Source: Pseudomonadota bacterium (GTDB taxonomy: Bacteria > Pseudomonadota > Alphaproteobacteria > Reyranellales > Reyranellaceae). From it: 31,539 nt of DNA. The stretch lies in the NCBI GenBank assembly GCA_023436825.1, contig JAEZHS010000162.1:1-31539 (forward strand), written 5' to 3'. The stretch's first letter is position 1, and each line of letters begins with the position of its first letter. This document shows positions 8,694 through 16,340 of the stretch, piece by piece. Position numbers and translations under genes: made by a program. Under the pieces are notes generated by a model. That model was given only the letters and a program-made list of their open reading frames with translations. It did not search any database and was not told where the DNA came from.

Positions 8694-9656
8694 ATGAAGC
8701 TTCGTTTCCGATATGCCGCCGCAGCGCTAGCTCTGCTATCGACTGAAGCGCCTGCGCAGGAGCAGCCACTGACGACGAAATGCGAGTCGGCGCCTCTGAT
8801 GGCCGCGTTCACTGTGTTCGGCGAGACCGGCCGCATGCCGCCAGACCTCGTCAGGTATCTCGGCGACGGGCCATGGCACAAGATCGAGCCCTACAAGGCC
8901 TTCGATAACGTCTACTATGTCGGCATCTGCTGGGTCTCTGCCTGGCTGATCACCTCGCCGAACGGCCACGTGTTGATCGACACGCTTTACGGGCCGCACA
9001 CCAGCCAGATGCTGGGGAACATTCGCGCACTGGGGTTCGATCCCAAGGACATCAAGCTGGTCGTTGTCACCCACGGTCACTTCGACCACGCAGGAGGCAT
9101 CAGCCAACTCAAATCAGAGCTTGCGCCCGGAACACGCTTCGCCATGACAAAAGAGGGATGGCGCGAAGGAGCGGAAGAATCAGTTTCGCATCCACGGTTC
9201 CCGTGGAAGATGATCGAGCCCGACATCGTGCTCACCGATGGTCAGACAGTCATCGGCGGCGACGTCGCCATTCAGGCGTTCGAGACACCCGGCCATACGA
9301 TGGGCACCGCCTCGTTCGCATTCGATGCACGAGATGGCACTCGTACCTACCGCGCGGTCACGGTCGGCGGCCTGGGTTTGAACCGCATCCGCGGGCCGGA
9401 AGACGTGGAGGCGTTCATCGCAAGCCTGAAGCGCATCCGCGCCCTCACGCAGAATGGCGCGCGCCCTGTGGAGTTGCACCTGACGACACATGGCTTCTCG
9501 ACGGGTCTCACCGAAGCAAAGGAGTCGCTCAAGACCCGCAAGCCTCCCGATCCGCATCCTCTTGTAGACTTGCCGGGCTTCCGCAAGCAGCTCGACGACT
9601 TGCAGGCCGGCGCCGAGAAGCGACTCGTTGTCGAGCGTCAGAAGAAGGGGAATTGA
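8694..9656 (+). CDS. Secreted metallo-beta-lactamase-fold hydrolase, B3-like
   Basis: The 320-residue product has an N-terminal signal peptide (hydrophobic 7-16, likely cleavage after the AQ near residue 22), so it should be periplasmic. The zinc-binding motif HGHFDH gives His127, His129, Asp131 and His132; His201 (in TPGHTMG) and His266 (in TTHGF) complete a two-zinc site of the subclass B3 pattern. B3 enzymes hydrolyse beta-lactams, but the same fold in this arrangement includes many hydrolases of other substrates, so resistance is not implied. A purine-rich GGGGGGAAA lies before the ATG. It is divergent from, and probably controlled by, the LysR gene. Confidence 0.9.
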   Translation: MKLRFRYAAAALALLSTEAPAQEQPLTTKCESAPLMAAFTVFGETGRMPPDLVRYLGDGPWHKIEPYKAFDNVYYVGICWVSAWLITSPNGHVLIDTLYGPHTSQMLGNIRALGFDPKDIKLVVVTHGHFDHAGGISQLKSELAPGTRFAMTKEGWREGAEESVSHPRFPWKMIEPDIVLTDGQTVIGGDVAIQAFETPGHTMGTASFAFDARDGTRTYRAVTVGGLGLNRIRGPEDVEAFIASLKRIRALTQNGARPVELHLTTHGFSTGLTEAKESLKTRKPPDPHPLVDLPGFRKQLDDLQAGAEKRLVVERQKKGN

Positions 9657-9736
9657 TGTCAATGCCGCCAATCAAGAGCCCTCAAGCATCGGGGCGCATG
9701 GAAGGCTTGAAACAAGTCATGTGCTTACGACATGGC

Positions 9737-9788
9737 ATTTCAAGTTGACCGGTTCTTGCGGAACATCAAATGCCCGCTTCAGAGGTTG
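9737..9788 (+). repeat. Imperfect direct repeat, copy B
   Basis: The copy reads ATTTCAAGTTGACCGG, then, after an extra stretch of about 8 bases, ACATCAAATGCCCGCTTC. It matches copy A at 7394-7437 in the same orientation. The rest of the 250-base gap (9657-9906) shows no gene. Confidence 0.7.
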
Positions 9789-9906
9789 ACCACAGTCGAA
9801 CCGGAAGCGGTGATGGCGTCGCTGTCGCTCGAGGCCGCGCCAGCTGGCTGGCAATGTGTGTCGGCATCGAGCGCAATGGGCAGCTGACGGGGGCAGCTCC
9901 ATGGCC

Positions 9907-10815
9907 CTATGCCGCCGCCTTCGCCTTCAACGCCTGCGCCACCTTAGAGGCCGGCTCGCGGCCGAGCGCCACGCAGATCTCGCGGCCGGCCCTCGCGATG
10001 GCGTCGAGATCGACGCCGTGCTCGATGCCGAGCCCGTTCATCAGGTAGATCACATCCTCCGTCCCGACATTGCCCGAGGCGCCCTTGGCATAGGGGCAAC
10101 CGCCGAGCCCGGCGACGGCGGTGTCGAACACGGCGATGCCCCGCTCCATCACCGCCAGGATGTTGGCCAGCGACTGGCCATAGGTGTCGTGGAAATGCGC
10201 CGCGAGCTTTTCCCGCGGCACCTTCTCGGCGACGGCGTCGACCATGGCGACGCACTCGCCCGGCGTGCCGACGCCGATCGTGTCCCCGAGCGAGACTTCG
10301 TAGCAGCCCATCTGAAACAGCCGCTCCGAGACCTCGGCAACCTTGGCGGGTGCAACTTTTCCGTCATAAGGGCAGGCGATCACGGTCGAGACGTAGCCGC
10401 GGACCTTCATGCCGTGCCGTTGCGCAGCCTCCATCACCGGCTCGAATCGCGCGAAGCTTTCATCGATTGAGCAATTTGTGTTCTTGCGGCAGAAAGCCTC
10501 CGAAGCCGCGGTGAAAATGGCGATTTCCTCGCATTTCGCCTCGATGGCGCCATTCATGCCCTGCTTGTTGGGCACCAGCACGGGATAGCCGACGCCGGGC
10601 GTGCGCTTGATGCGTGACATCACCTCGTCTGTATTGGCCATCTGCGGCACCCATTTGGGCGACACGAAGCTGCCCGCCTCGACGGCGGAGTGGCCCGCCG
10701 CCGACAGGGCGTCGATCAGCGCGACCTTGGCCTCCACCGGCACCGGCCTCGCCTCGTTCTGCCGGCCGTCGCGCGGCCCCACTTCAACGAGTCGCACGCG
10801 CCTCGGATGATTCAT
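9907..10815 (-). CDS. Hydroxymethylglutaryl-CoA lyase family enzyme
   Basis: The 302-residue TIM-barrel enzyme belongs to the HMG-CoA lyase (DRE-TIM) family, which splits 3-hydroxy-3-methylglutaryl-CoA into acetoacetate and acetyl-CoA in leucine breakdown. Visible features are EVGPRDGRQNE near the N-terminus (catalytic Arg and metal-binding Asp), HFHDTYG around 207-213 (metal His residues) and the signature GLGGCPYAKGASGNVGTEDV around 236-255 with the catalytic-loop Cys. Two ATGs lie in tandem; I chose the second because GGAGG is then five bases away rather than two. No other leucine-degradation genes are adjacent, so its physiological role could be leucine breakdown or that of a related acyl-CoA lyase. 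Confidence 0.93.
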   Translation of the reverse strand: MNHPRRVRLVEVGPRDGRQNEARPVPVEAKVALIDALSAAGHSAVEAGSFVSPKWVPQMANTDEVMSRIKRTPGVGYPVLVPNKQGMNGAIEAKCEEIAIFTAASEAFCRKNTNCSIDESFARFEPVMEAAQRHGMKVRGYVSTVIACPYDGKVAPAKVAEVSERLFQMGCYEVSLGDTIGVGTPGECVAMVDAVAEKVPREKLAAHFHDTYGQSLANILAVMERGIAVFDTAVAGLGGCPYAKGASGNVGTEDVIYLMNGLGIEHGVDLDAIARAGREICVALGREPASKVAQALKAKAAA

Positions 10816-10884
10816 CATTGCCTCCGAAAAATTCCCGCCATACTTCTAGCACGCTGATTGGGGTTTGGGTGCTTGGGGGCAGTC

Positions 10885-11127
10885 GTGACGCTGGTCCAGG
10901 GACTGGTGCTGCTCATATTCATGTCATTCGGCGCAGCATTTGGCTTTTATCTGGGGACGAAGAGAGTGCGCCGCCGCTCGGTGTTCGGCGACGATTACGT
11001 GGGGAGTCCCAATCATCGTCGCATCATGGCACGGCGGCAGCTCATGCGCCTGCTCAGCACTTTCCTCTATGGTCTCGGCGGAATTCTGGCGGGTTTCGCC
11101 TTTCTCGTGGTCGCGCGGCGGCGCTAG
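10885..11127 (+). CDS. Small two-helix membrane protein
   Basis: The 80-residue frame from GTG 10885 (GGGGG six bases upstream) encodes two hydrophobic segments (about 4-22 and 58-75) around a basic loop containing RVRRR and RRIMARRQ. An in-frame TTG at 10858 would add nine residues but has no ribosome binding site. Charge distribution suggests a cytoplasmic loop between two helices. It is divergent from the HMG-CoA-lyase-family gene. No family is recognised. Confidence 0.55.
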   Translation: MTLVQGLVLLIFMSFGAAFGFYLGTKRVRRRSVFGDDYVGSPNHRRIMARRQLMRLLSTFLYGLGGILAGFAFLVVARRR

Positions 11128-11399
11128 GGCACGATGCGTCCATGTGGAATCACCTGGGCGCAACGTGTCCTGTGAAACAAGCACCACCTGATCGCATTCC
11201 GCTCCAGCAAACTAAAGCGCGATAGGAGGGTGCCCGCCTACTGCCGCCTCCAGGTCGATTCCGGACATTGGACGCGCTGAGCAGTTCATCCGGAATTGAT
11301 CCATAGCGGATATGCTTTGGTTCTACGCCGATGTCCGATTTCGAAGGCAAAGCCGACATGGCCTCCTAAAACGCCAAACGTCAGGCATGCTCCAGCAAG
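11128..11399. other. Gene-free stretch with degenerate repeat copies
   Basis: No supported gene. The segment 11255-11365 has blocks such as TCCGGACATTGGACGCG, GGAATTGATCCATAGCGGAT and GATGTCCGATTTCGAAGGC followed by AAAGCCGACATGG. These resemble the degenerate intergenic family also seen near 24600, 26790 and 27290. Confidence 0.5.
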
Positions 11400-11757
11400 C
11401 CGAACTTCGCTTTCGCGCTCCCAGCGTCGCCACCGGATTCTGCAGGCTGCGCTGGATCACCCGCTTCAGCGGCCGCGCGCCATAGACCGGGTCGTAGCTG
11501 CGGTGGCCGGCCAGTGCACCGCCTTGCTGTCGAACTCGAGGTCGATCTTGCGGTTGCTGAGCAGCTTCTGCAGGCGACTAAGCTGGATCTCGACGATGTC
11601 CTGCATGTGCGCGCGGCTGAGGCGGTTGACCAGCAGGATCTCGTCCAGGGGTTCAGGAACTCCGGCCGGAAAGCACCGGCGCACCTCCTCCATCCTGGTC
11701 GCGCACCGTCTCGGCGCTCTCGCCTGTCAGGCGACCGTCATCCAGCACCTGCAGCCC
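11400..11757 (-). pseudogene. clpB: Decayed 3' fragment of clpB (disaggregase)
   Basis: Read on the minus strand, the pieces are in ClpB order. First comes LQVLDDGRLT (about 11728-11755). A deletion follows, then MEEVRRCF, then LDEILLVNRLSR and QDIVEIQLSRLQKLLSNRK. After a frameshift near 11500 comes SYDPVYGARPLKRVIQRSLQ and NP. This corresponds to the end of the second AAA+ domain and the C-terminal domain. The part between the LDDGRLT and MEEVRR blocks, normally containing the sensor segment, is missing, and Walker motifs are absent. The fragment is not functional. It lies directly upstream of the operon promoter at 11806, in the opposite orientation. Confidence 0.85.
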
Positions 11758-11805
11758 GCTCATTGGGCCGAAGTGACGCAGATGGATTTACGGCCCCAGA
11801 CCGAA

Positions 11806-11833
11806 TTGACTATAAGGTCATTACGACTATATA
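11806..11833 (+). promoter_or_regulatory. Predicted sigma-70-type promoter of the patatin-adc-bdh-tetR-RND operon
   Basis: TTGACT (11806-11811) and TATATA (11828-11833), 16 bases apart, are good -35 and -10 matches. Transcription would start near 11840, about 30 bases before the first ATG. The elements are embedded in the operator array, so occupancy should block RNA polymerase. Confidence 0.65.
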
Positions 11834-11854
11834 GTCGCTTTGACTAGACAGTCA
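11807..11854. promoter_or_regulatory. Three phased 14-bp operator dyads
   Basis: TGACTATAAGGTCA (11807-11820), CGACTATATAGTCG (11824-11837, perfect) and TGACTAGACAGTCA (11841-11854) are variants of TGACTATATAGTCA separated by exactly three bases each. Their centres are 17 bp apart. The size and symmetry fit TetR-family operators. The likely ligand is the TetR protein encoded at 14562 in the same operon, giving autoregulation. Confidence 0.75.
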
Positions 11855-11868
11855 CGAGAGGCTGATCC

Positions 11869-13042
11869 ATGTTGAACGTCCTCACCGAAAGGGCATCGAC
11901 CCGGGTTCCGGTTCGCCCTTCCTTCGAGCGCATTGCGCTCGCCCTGCAAGGCGGCGGAGCGTTGGGCGCCTACCAGGGCGGAGTCTACCAAGCGCTGGCA
12001 GAGGCCGGGCTCCATCCCGACTGGGTCGCCGGCATCTCGATCGGCGCCATCAACCATCATCGCGGGAAATCTGCCGGAACACCGCGTCGCGCGGCTGCGC
12101 GAGTTCTGGGACATTGTGTCCTCGCCGCAGGTGCCGTGGCTCGGCCGTACCCCCGACGGCGAACCTTTTCTCAAAGGCGATACTGCACGCTCGTGGCTGA
12201 ACCAATGCTCGGCCGCCTCGGTCGCCTGGTCGGGGATCGCCGGCTTCTTCAGTCCGCGCACCGTATCGCCCTGGTTCTCCCCGGATGGGGAAATGGCGGC
12301 CACGAGCTACTACGACACGCGAGCCCTAGAGCAGACTCTCGAGCGGCTGATCGATTTCGACCGCATCAACGATGGTCCGATGCGCCTCAGCATCGGTGCG
12401 GTCAACGTGCGAACCGGCGACTTCGTGTACTTCGACAAGACCACGCATCGCATTGGGCCCCGGCACGTGATGGCGAGCGGCGCCCTGCCGCCCGGCTTTC
12501 CCGCCATCGAGATCGACGGTCAGCACTACTGGGATGGCGGCCTGGTCTCGAACACGCCCCTAGGCTGGATGGTCGATGCCGGGCCACCGAAGGACACGCT
12601 GGTGTTCCAGGTCGATCTGTGGAGCGCACGCGGAGCGTTTCCCCGAAACATGGCGCGCGTCGCGACGCGGCAAAAGGAAATCCAGTATTCCAGCCGCACG
12701 CGCGCCGAGTCGAACCGCTTCAAGGAGCTGCAGCGCTTCAAGAACCAGGTGGCAGAGCTGCTTGCCAAGCTCCCGCCCGACCTCGCCAACGGTCCGGAGG
12801 CAACGCGCCTGGGCGCTCTCTGCGAGAGCAAGGTCGGGAACCTCATCCAGCTGATCTATCACTCGAAGGAATACGAAGGCGATTCCAAGGATTACGAGTT
12901 TTCCCGCCAGAGCATCGAGGAGCGCTGGCGCACGGGCTACCACGACACCGTGCGCACGCTGCGGCACCCGGAGGTGCTGGAGCGCCCGTCCTCGCCGGAC
13001 GGCGTGTTCATCTTCGATGTCGACCAACACGGCCGCGAATAG
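11869..13042 (+). pseudogene. Patatin-like phospholipase gene interrupted by a frameshift
   Basis: The first 62 codons from ATG 11869 encode the oxyanion block GGGALGAYQ (28-36) and the nucleophile elbow GISIG (Ser57). The remainder is in another frame from 12056: IIAGN, then the lipase body with catalytic Asp in DGGLVSNTP (12533 onward), to the stop at 13042. Family members usually read GAINAAIIAGN here; the present sequence fits loss of five bases at about 12055. The mended protein would be about 390 residues and hydrolyse acyl esters of lipids. GAGAGG lies before the ATG. Translation as written would leave the frame immediately after the catalytic Ser, so the gene is probably inactive unless the shift is a sequencing error. 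Confidence 0.85.
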
Positions 13043-13054
13043 GGGAGATGGACG

Positions 13055-13822
13055 ATGAAGGAACGCGATGTCCGCGGGCGCGCATTCGCCATGCCGCTCA
13101 CCAGCCCGGCCTACCCGCCGGGGCCCTACCGCTTCCACCACAGGGAATATCTCATCATCCCCTACCGCACCGACGCGCAAAAACTGCGCGCGCTCGTGCC
13201 GGAGCCGCTGCAGGTCGAGGAGCCGGTGGTCAGGTATGAGTTCATCCGCATGCCCGATTCGACGGGCTTCGGCGATTACAGCGAGAGCGGCCAGGTCATC
13301 CCGGTTTCGTTCGCAGGACGCAAGGGCGCCTACACCCACGCCATGTTCCTCAATGACGAGCCGCCGCTCGCGGCCGGCCGGGAGGTGTGGGGTTTTCCCA
13401 AGAAGCTCGCCACGCCCCGCCTGCGGGTCGAAGTCGACACCCTGATCGGCACGCTCGACTACGGTCCCGCCCGCGTCGCGACCGGCACGATGGGCTACAA
13501 GCACGGCCCCGCCGATCTCGCCGTCGTCAAGGCATCGCTCGAAGCCCCCAACTTCCTGCTCAAGATCATTCCCCATGTCGACGGAACAGCGCGCATCTGC
13601 GAGCTCGTTGAATACCGGCTAGAGGACATTCAGCTGGAAGGCGCCTGGGTCGGGCCCGGCGCCCTCGACCTGCACGCCCACGCCCTGGCGCCGGTCGCCG
13701 AGCTGCCGGTGCTGGAGGTCCTGTCAGCGACGCACATCGTCGCCGACCTAACCCTCGGCCTGGGCAAGGTCGTGCACGACTACCTGAAACTTCCCCTGAC
13801 GGAGATGAATCATGCGGCTTGA
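13055..13822 (+). CDS. adc: Acetoacetate decarboxylase
   Basis: The 255-residue enzyme converts acetoacetate to acetone and carbon dioxide by Schiff-base chemistry. The diagnostic [12 protein letters not shown] places the lysine pair at 116-117, matching the catalytic Lys115 and Lys116 of the clostridial enzyme. Length is normal for the family. A GGGGAG ribosome binding site precedes ATG 13055, 12 bases after the patatin stop. Its 3' end overlaps the dehydrogenase start by 11 bases, implying translational coupling. Paired with 3-hydroxybutyrate dehydrogenase, it would complete a hydroxybutyrate to acetoacetate to acetone route; some family members act on other keto acids. Confidence 0.92.
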   Translation: MKERDVRGRAFAMPLTSPAYPPGPYRFHHREYLIIPYRTDAQKLRALVPEPLQVEEPVVRYEFIRMPDSTGFGDYSESGQVIPVSFAGRKGAYTHAMFLNDEPPLAAGREVWGFPKKLATPRLRVEVDTLIGTLDYGPARVATGTMGYKHGPADLAVVKASLEAPNFLLKIIPHVDGTARICELVEYRLEDIQLEGAWVGPGALDLHAHALAPVAELPVLEVLSATHIVADLTLGLGKVVHDYLKLPLTEMNHAA

Positions 13823-14531
13823 AAACAAGGTTGCCGTCGTGACCGGCGCGGCAAGCGGAATCGGCAAGGAAATTGCCAGGCTCTTCGCGCGTGAAGGGGC
13901 GAAGGTCGTGATCGCAGACCACAACCAGCAGCGCGCCGACGATGTCGCGAGCGAGCTGGGGGCCGAACGCGCCATCGGGATCGGCGTCGACGTCAGCGAC
14001 GAAGCGCAGGTCGAAGCCTGCTTCTCCAAAGCCGTGGCGATACTGGGCAGGGTCGACATCCTGGTCTCCAACGCCGGCATCCAGACAGTGGCGCCGGTCG
14101 AGGATTTCGACTTCGCCAAGTGGCGACAGCTGCTGGCCGTTCATCTCGACGGCGCTTTCCTGACCACGCGCGCGGCCTTGCGGCACATGTATGCCGCCGG
14201 CCGGGGCGGCAGCATCATTTACATGGGCTCGGTCCATTCGAAGGAGGCGTCGGTACTGAAGGCGCCGTATGTCACCGCGAAGCACGGTCTGATCGGGCTT
14301 GCCAAGGTCGTCGCCAAGGAAGGCGGCAAGCGCGGCGTGCGCGCCAACGTCATCTGCCCGGGATTCGTGCGCACTCCGCTGGTTGACCGGCAGATCCCGG
14401 AGCAGGCGAGAGAGCTCGGGATATCCGAGCAGGACGTCGTCCGCAACGTGATGCTCAAGGAAACGGTCGACGGCGAGTTCGCGCTTACCGGCCAGTCGGT
14501 CGTGGTGAGCCATGGCTGGCATCTGCAATAG
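13812..14531 (+). CDS. bdhA: 3-hydroxybutyrate dehydrogenase (SDR), apparently missing an internal segment
   Basis: The 239-residue short-chain dehydrogenase has TGAASGIG at 11-18 (NAD binding), NAG at 87-89 and the catalytic set Ser140, Tyr153, Lys157. It closes with the D-3-hydroxybutyrate dehydrogenase ending [13 protein letters not shown]. Enzymes of this type are usually 255-260 residues and have about 20 residues between VDGEF and ALTGQS (a TTVEDVA-type helix and following strand). Here VDGEF is joined directly to ALTGQS at about residue 223, an apparent in-frame deletion. The catalytic core remains, but the lost helix supports the substrate lid and subunit contacts, so activity is uncertain. 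A GGAG lies eight bases before ATG 13812. Confidence 0.9.
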   Translation: MRLENKVAVVTGAASGIGKEIARLFAREGAKVVIADHNQQRADDVASELGAERAIGIGVDVSDEAQVEACFSKAVAILGRVDILVSNAGIQTVAPVEDFDFAKWRQLLAVHLDGAFLTTRAALRHMYAAGRGGSIIYMGSVHSKEASVLKAPYVTAKHGLIGLAKVVAKEGGKRGVRANVICPGFVRTPLVDRQIPEQARELGISEQDVVRNVMLKETVDGEFALTGQSVVVSHGWHLQ

Positions 14532-14561
14532 CGGCCCGCGACACAACGACAGGAGACGCAC

Positions 14562-15209
14562 ATGGTGAAAGTGAACCTGGAAAGAAGAGCGGAGATCGGG
14601 CTGGCCAAGCGCAATCGAACGCGCGCCGCCATCCTGGAAGCAGCGCGCGCCTGCTACGCCGCGCCGAAGGCGGCGCCGGTCACGGTGGATGCGGTGATGC
14701 AGCTGGCCGGGATGGCCAAGGGCACCTTCTATGTGCATTTCGAGGACCTTGCCGCCCTCGAGGCAGAGCTCGGCGAGAGCCTTACCGATGAGCTCGATCG
14801 GCGCTTGCAGCCGGCGCGGCTGTCCTCTCAGCACCCGCTGACGCGCCTTGCCACCGCGGTGACCGTGCTCCTGCGTGACCTTGCGCACTCGCCGGCGCAG
14901 GCCCGCCTGGTGGCGCGCGCGGCGGCAGCGATCCCCGACGTTGCCAACGCGATGCAGGCGCATCTGCGCCAGGATCTGGCCGACGTGAAGGCCGCGAACT
15001 GTCTGGCGGTGTCGTCGGTCGAGCTGGCTGCGCACATCGTCACCGCCGTGAGCCGGCAGGCGGCGCAGGATCTCGCCGAGGCCCGCATCGACGCGGGTGC
15101 GATTCCGGACATCGTGCAGGCGATCCTGCGTGCCGTCGGATGCACACCGCGCGAAGCAGTGCGGCATGCGGAGGCCGCCGCGCGCGTTGCCGCCGTCCAT
15201 TCTTCGTAA
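14562..15209 (+). CDS. TetR-family transcriptional regulator
   Basis: The 215-residue protein has an N-terminal TetR DNA-binding domain (about 16-66). The helix-turn-helix reads TVDAVMQLAGMAKGTFYVHF at about 41-60. An all-helical ligand and dimer domain follows, ending in an alanine-rich tail. GGAG lies seven bases before the ATG, 30 bases after the dehydrogenase stop. The gene sits between the metabolic and the efflux genes of one apparent operon. I infer it binds the three dyads at 11807-11854 and represses the whole unit, its own gene included; the ligand may be a lipid-derived or hydrophobic pump substrate. Confidence 0.92.
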   Translation: MVKVNLERRAEIGLAKRNRTRAAILEAARACYAAPKAAPVTVDAVMQLAGMAKGTFYVHFEDLAALEAELGESLTDELDRRLQPARLSSQHPLTRLATAVTVLLRDLAHSPAQARLVARAAAAIPDVANAMQAHLRQDLADVKAANCLAVSSVELAAHIVTAVSRQAAQDLAEARIDAGAIPDIVQAILRAVGCTPREAVRHAEAAARVAAVHSS

Positions 15210-15251
15210 GCGCTCCGCATCAGCGGAGGCCCCTGTTCTGGAGTGAAGGCT

Positions 15252-16340
15252 ATGAGCATTTGCAGTTTCCGGGCGGCCGTGACCGCCGGCACCTTGATCG
15301 TGGTGGCCGCTTGCGTCACCGGCTGCGAGAAGAAGGTCGCGCGTACGCCAGATCCTCGTCCGGTGCGAATCGTCACCGTCGAATCGCAGGCCGACGGCGA
15401 GACAGTCGCCTTCACTGGGCAGATTCGCGCCAAGGACCAAGTCAATCTGGCCTTCCGCATCGGTGGCCGGATGATCGAGCGCCACGCCAGTCTTGGGGAA
15501 ACGATCGCGGCGGGCCAGGTCGTGGCCAGGCTCGAGTCCCAGGACGAACAGAACTCGGTGCGCTCAGCCGAGGCCACGCTCAGCTCGGCGCAGGCCGCCT
15601 TGACACAGGCCACGCTCACCTTCGGCCGGCAGCAAGAGCTGTTGAAGAACGGCTGGACGCCACGGGCCAAGTTCGACGATGCCCAGGAAGCCCTGCGAAC
15701 GGCTCAAGCGCAGGTCGAGTCGGCCCAGGCACAACTGCGCATCGCGCAGGATCGATTGAGCTACACGGTGCTACGCGCCGATGGTCCGGGGGCGGTCACG
15801 GCAACGGGCGCCAATGCCGGCGAGGTGATCCAGGCCGGGCAGATGGTCGTGCGACTTGCGGGTACGACCAAGCTCGATGCGGTTTTCGACATCCCCGAGC
15901 AGCTCGTCCGAACTGGCCCTCGCGATCCGGTCGTCCTGCTTGCGCTTGGCGACGACCCCGGCGTGCAGGCCACCGGCACCGTGCGTGAGGTCGCACCGCA
16001 GGCCGATGCGGCAACCCGGACCTTCCAGGTCAAGGTCGGCATCAGCAATCCGCCCGATGGCATGAAGCTCGGCGCGACGGTGACGGGGCACATCAAGCTT
16101 CCCGCTCCGGAGGGCCTCGCCGTGCCGGCAACTGCTCTCACCGAGGGCAATGGGCGCCCGGCGGTGTGGGTGGTCGATCGCGATACCAGCACGGTCTCCC
16201 TGCGCACCGTCGACGTGGCGCGATACGACCCTGCCGCCGTGGTCATCTCGCACGGGCTCGAGAAGGGCGACGTCGTGGTCACTGCAGGTGTGCAGATGTT
16301 GCGGCCGGGCCAGAAGGTCCGCCTGTTGGGAGACGGCTGA
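15252..16340 (+). CDS. RND efflux periplasmic adaptor (membrane fusion protein), lipoprotein
   Basis: The 362-residue product joins an inner-membrane RND pump to an outer-membrane channel. The N-terminus has a hydrophobic stretch with lipobox candidates ending at Cys21 (VAAC) or Cys25 (VTGC), so it is probably lipid-anchored on the periplasmic side. A lipoyl half-motif (IGGRMIERHASLGETIAAGQ) is followed by an alpha-helical hairpin (about 95-165) and a beta-barrel domain with TGTVREVAPQADAATRTFQV. ATG 15252 was chosen because GGAG lies eight bases upstream; the GTG at 15243 overlaps that site. The stop overlaps the pump gene start (TGATG). No outer-membrane channel gene is nearby, so a TolC-like protein elsewhere must be recruited. 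Confidence 0.92.
   Translation: MSICSFRAAVTAGTLIVVAACVTGCEKKVARTPDPRPVRIVTVESQADGETVAFTGQIRAKDQVNLAFRIGGRMIERHASLGETIAAGQVVARLESQDEQNSVRSAEATLSSAQAALTQATLTFGRQQELLKNGWTPRAKFDDAQEALRTAQAQVESAQAQLRIAQDRLSYTVLRADGPGAVTATGANAGEVIQAGQMVVRLAGTTKLDAVFDIPEQLVRTGPRDPVVLLALGDDPGVQATGTVREVAPQADAATRTFQVKVGISNPPDGMKLGATVTGHIKLPAPEGLAVPATALTEGNGRPAVWVVDRDTSTVSLRTVDVARYDPAAVVISHGLEKGDVVVTAGVQMLRPGQKVRLLGDG

Noticed and set aside
13566..15485. A long minus-strand frame of 639 codons
   Set aside because: Shadow of adc, bdhA and tetR; no recognisable domain and no ribosome binding site.
16166..16339. Upstream extension of the RND pump frame inside the adaptor gene
   Set aside because: The extension is Arg-rich shadow sequence. 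The proper start MKGFNLSEWALRHRSLVTYF begins at the ATG overlapping the adaptor stop.
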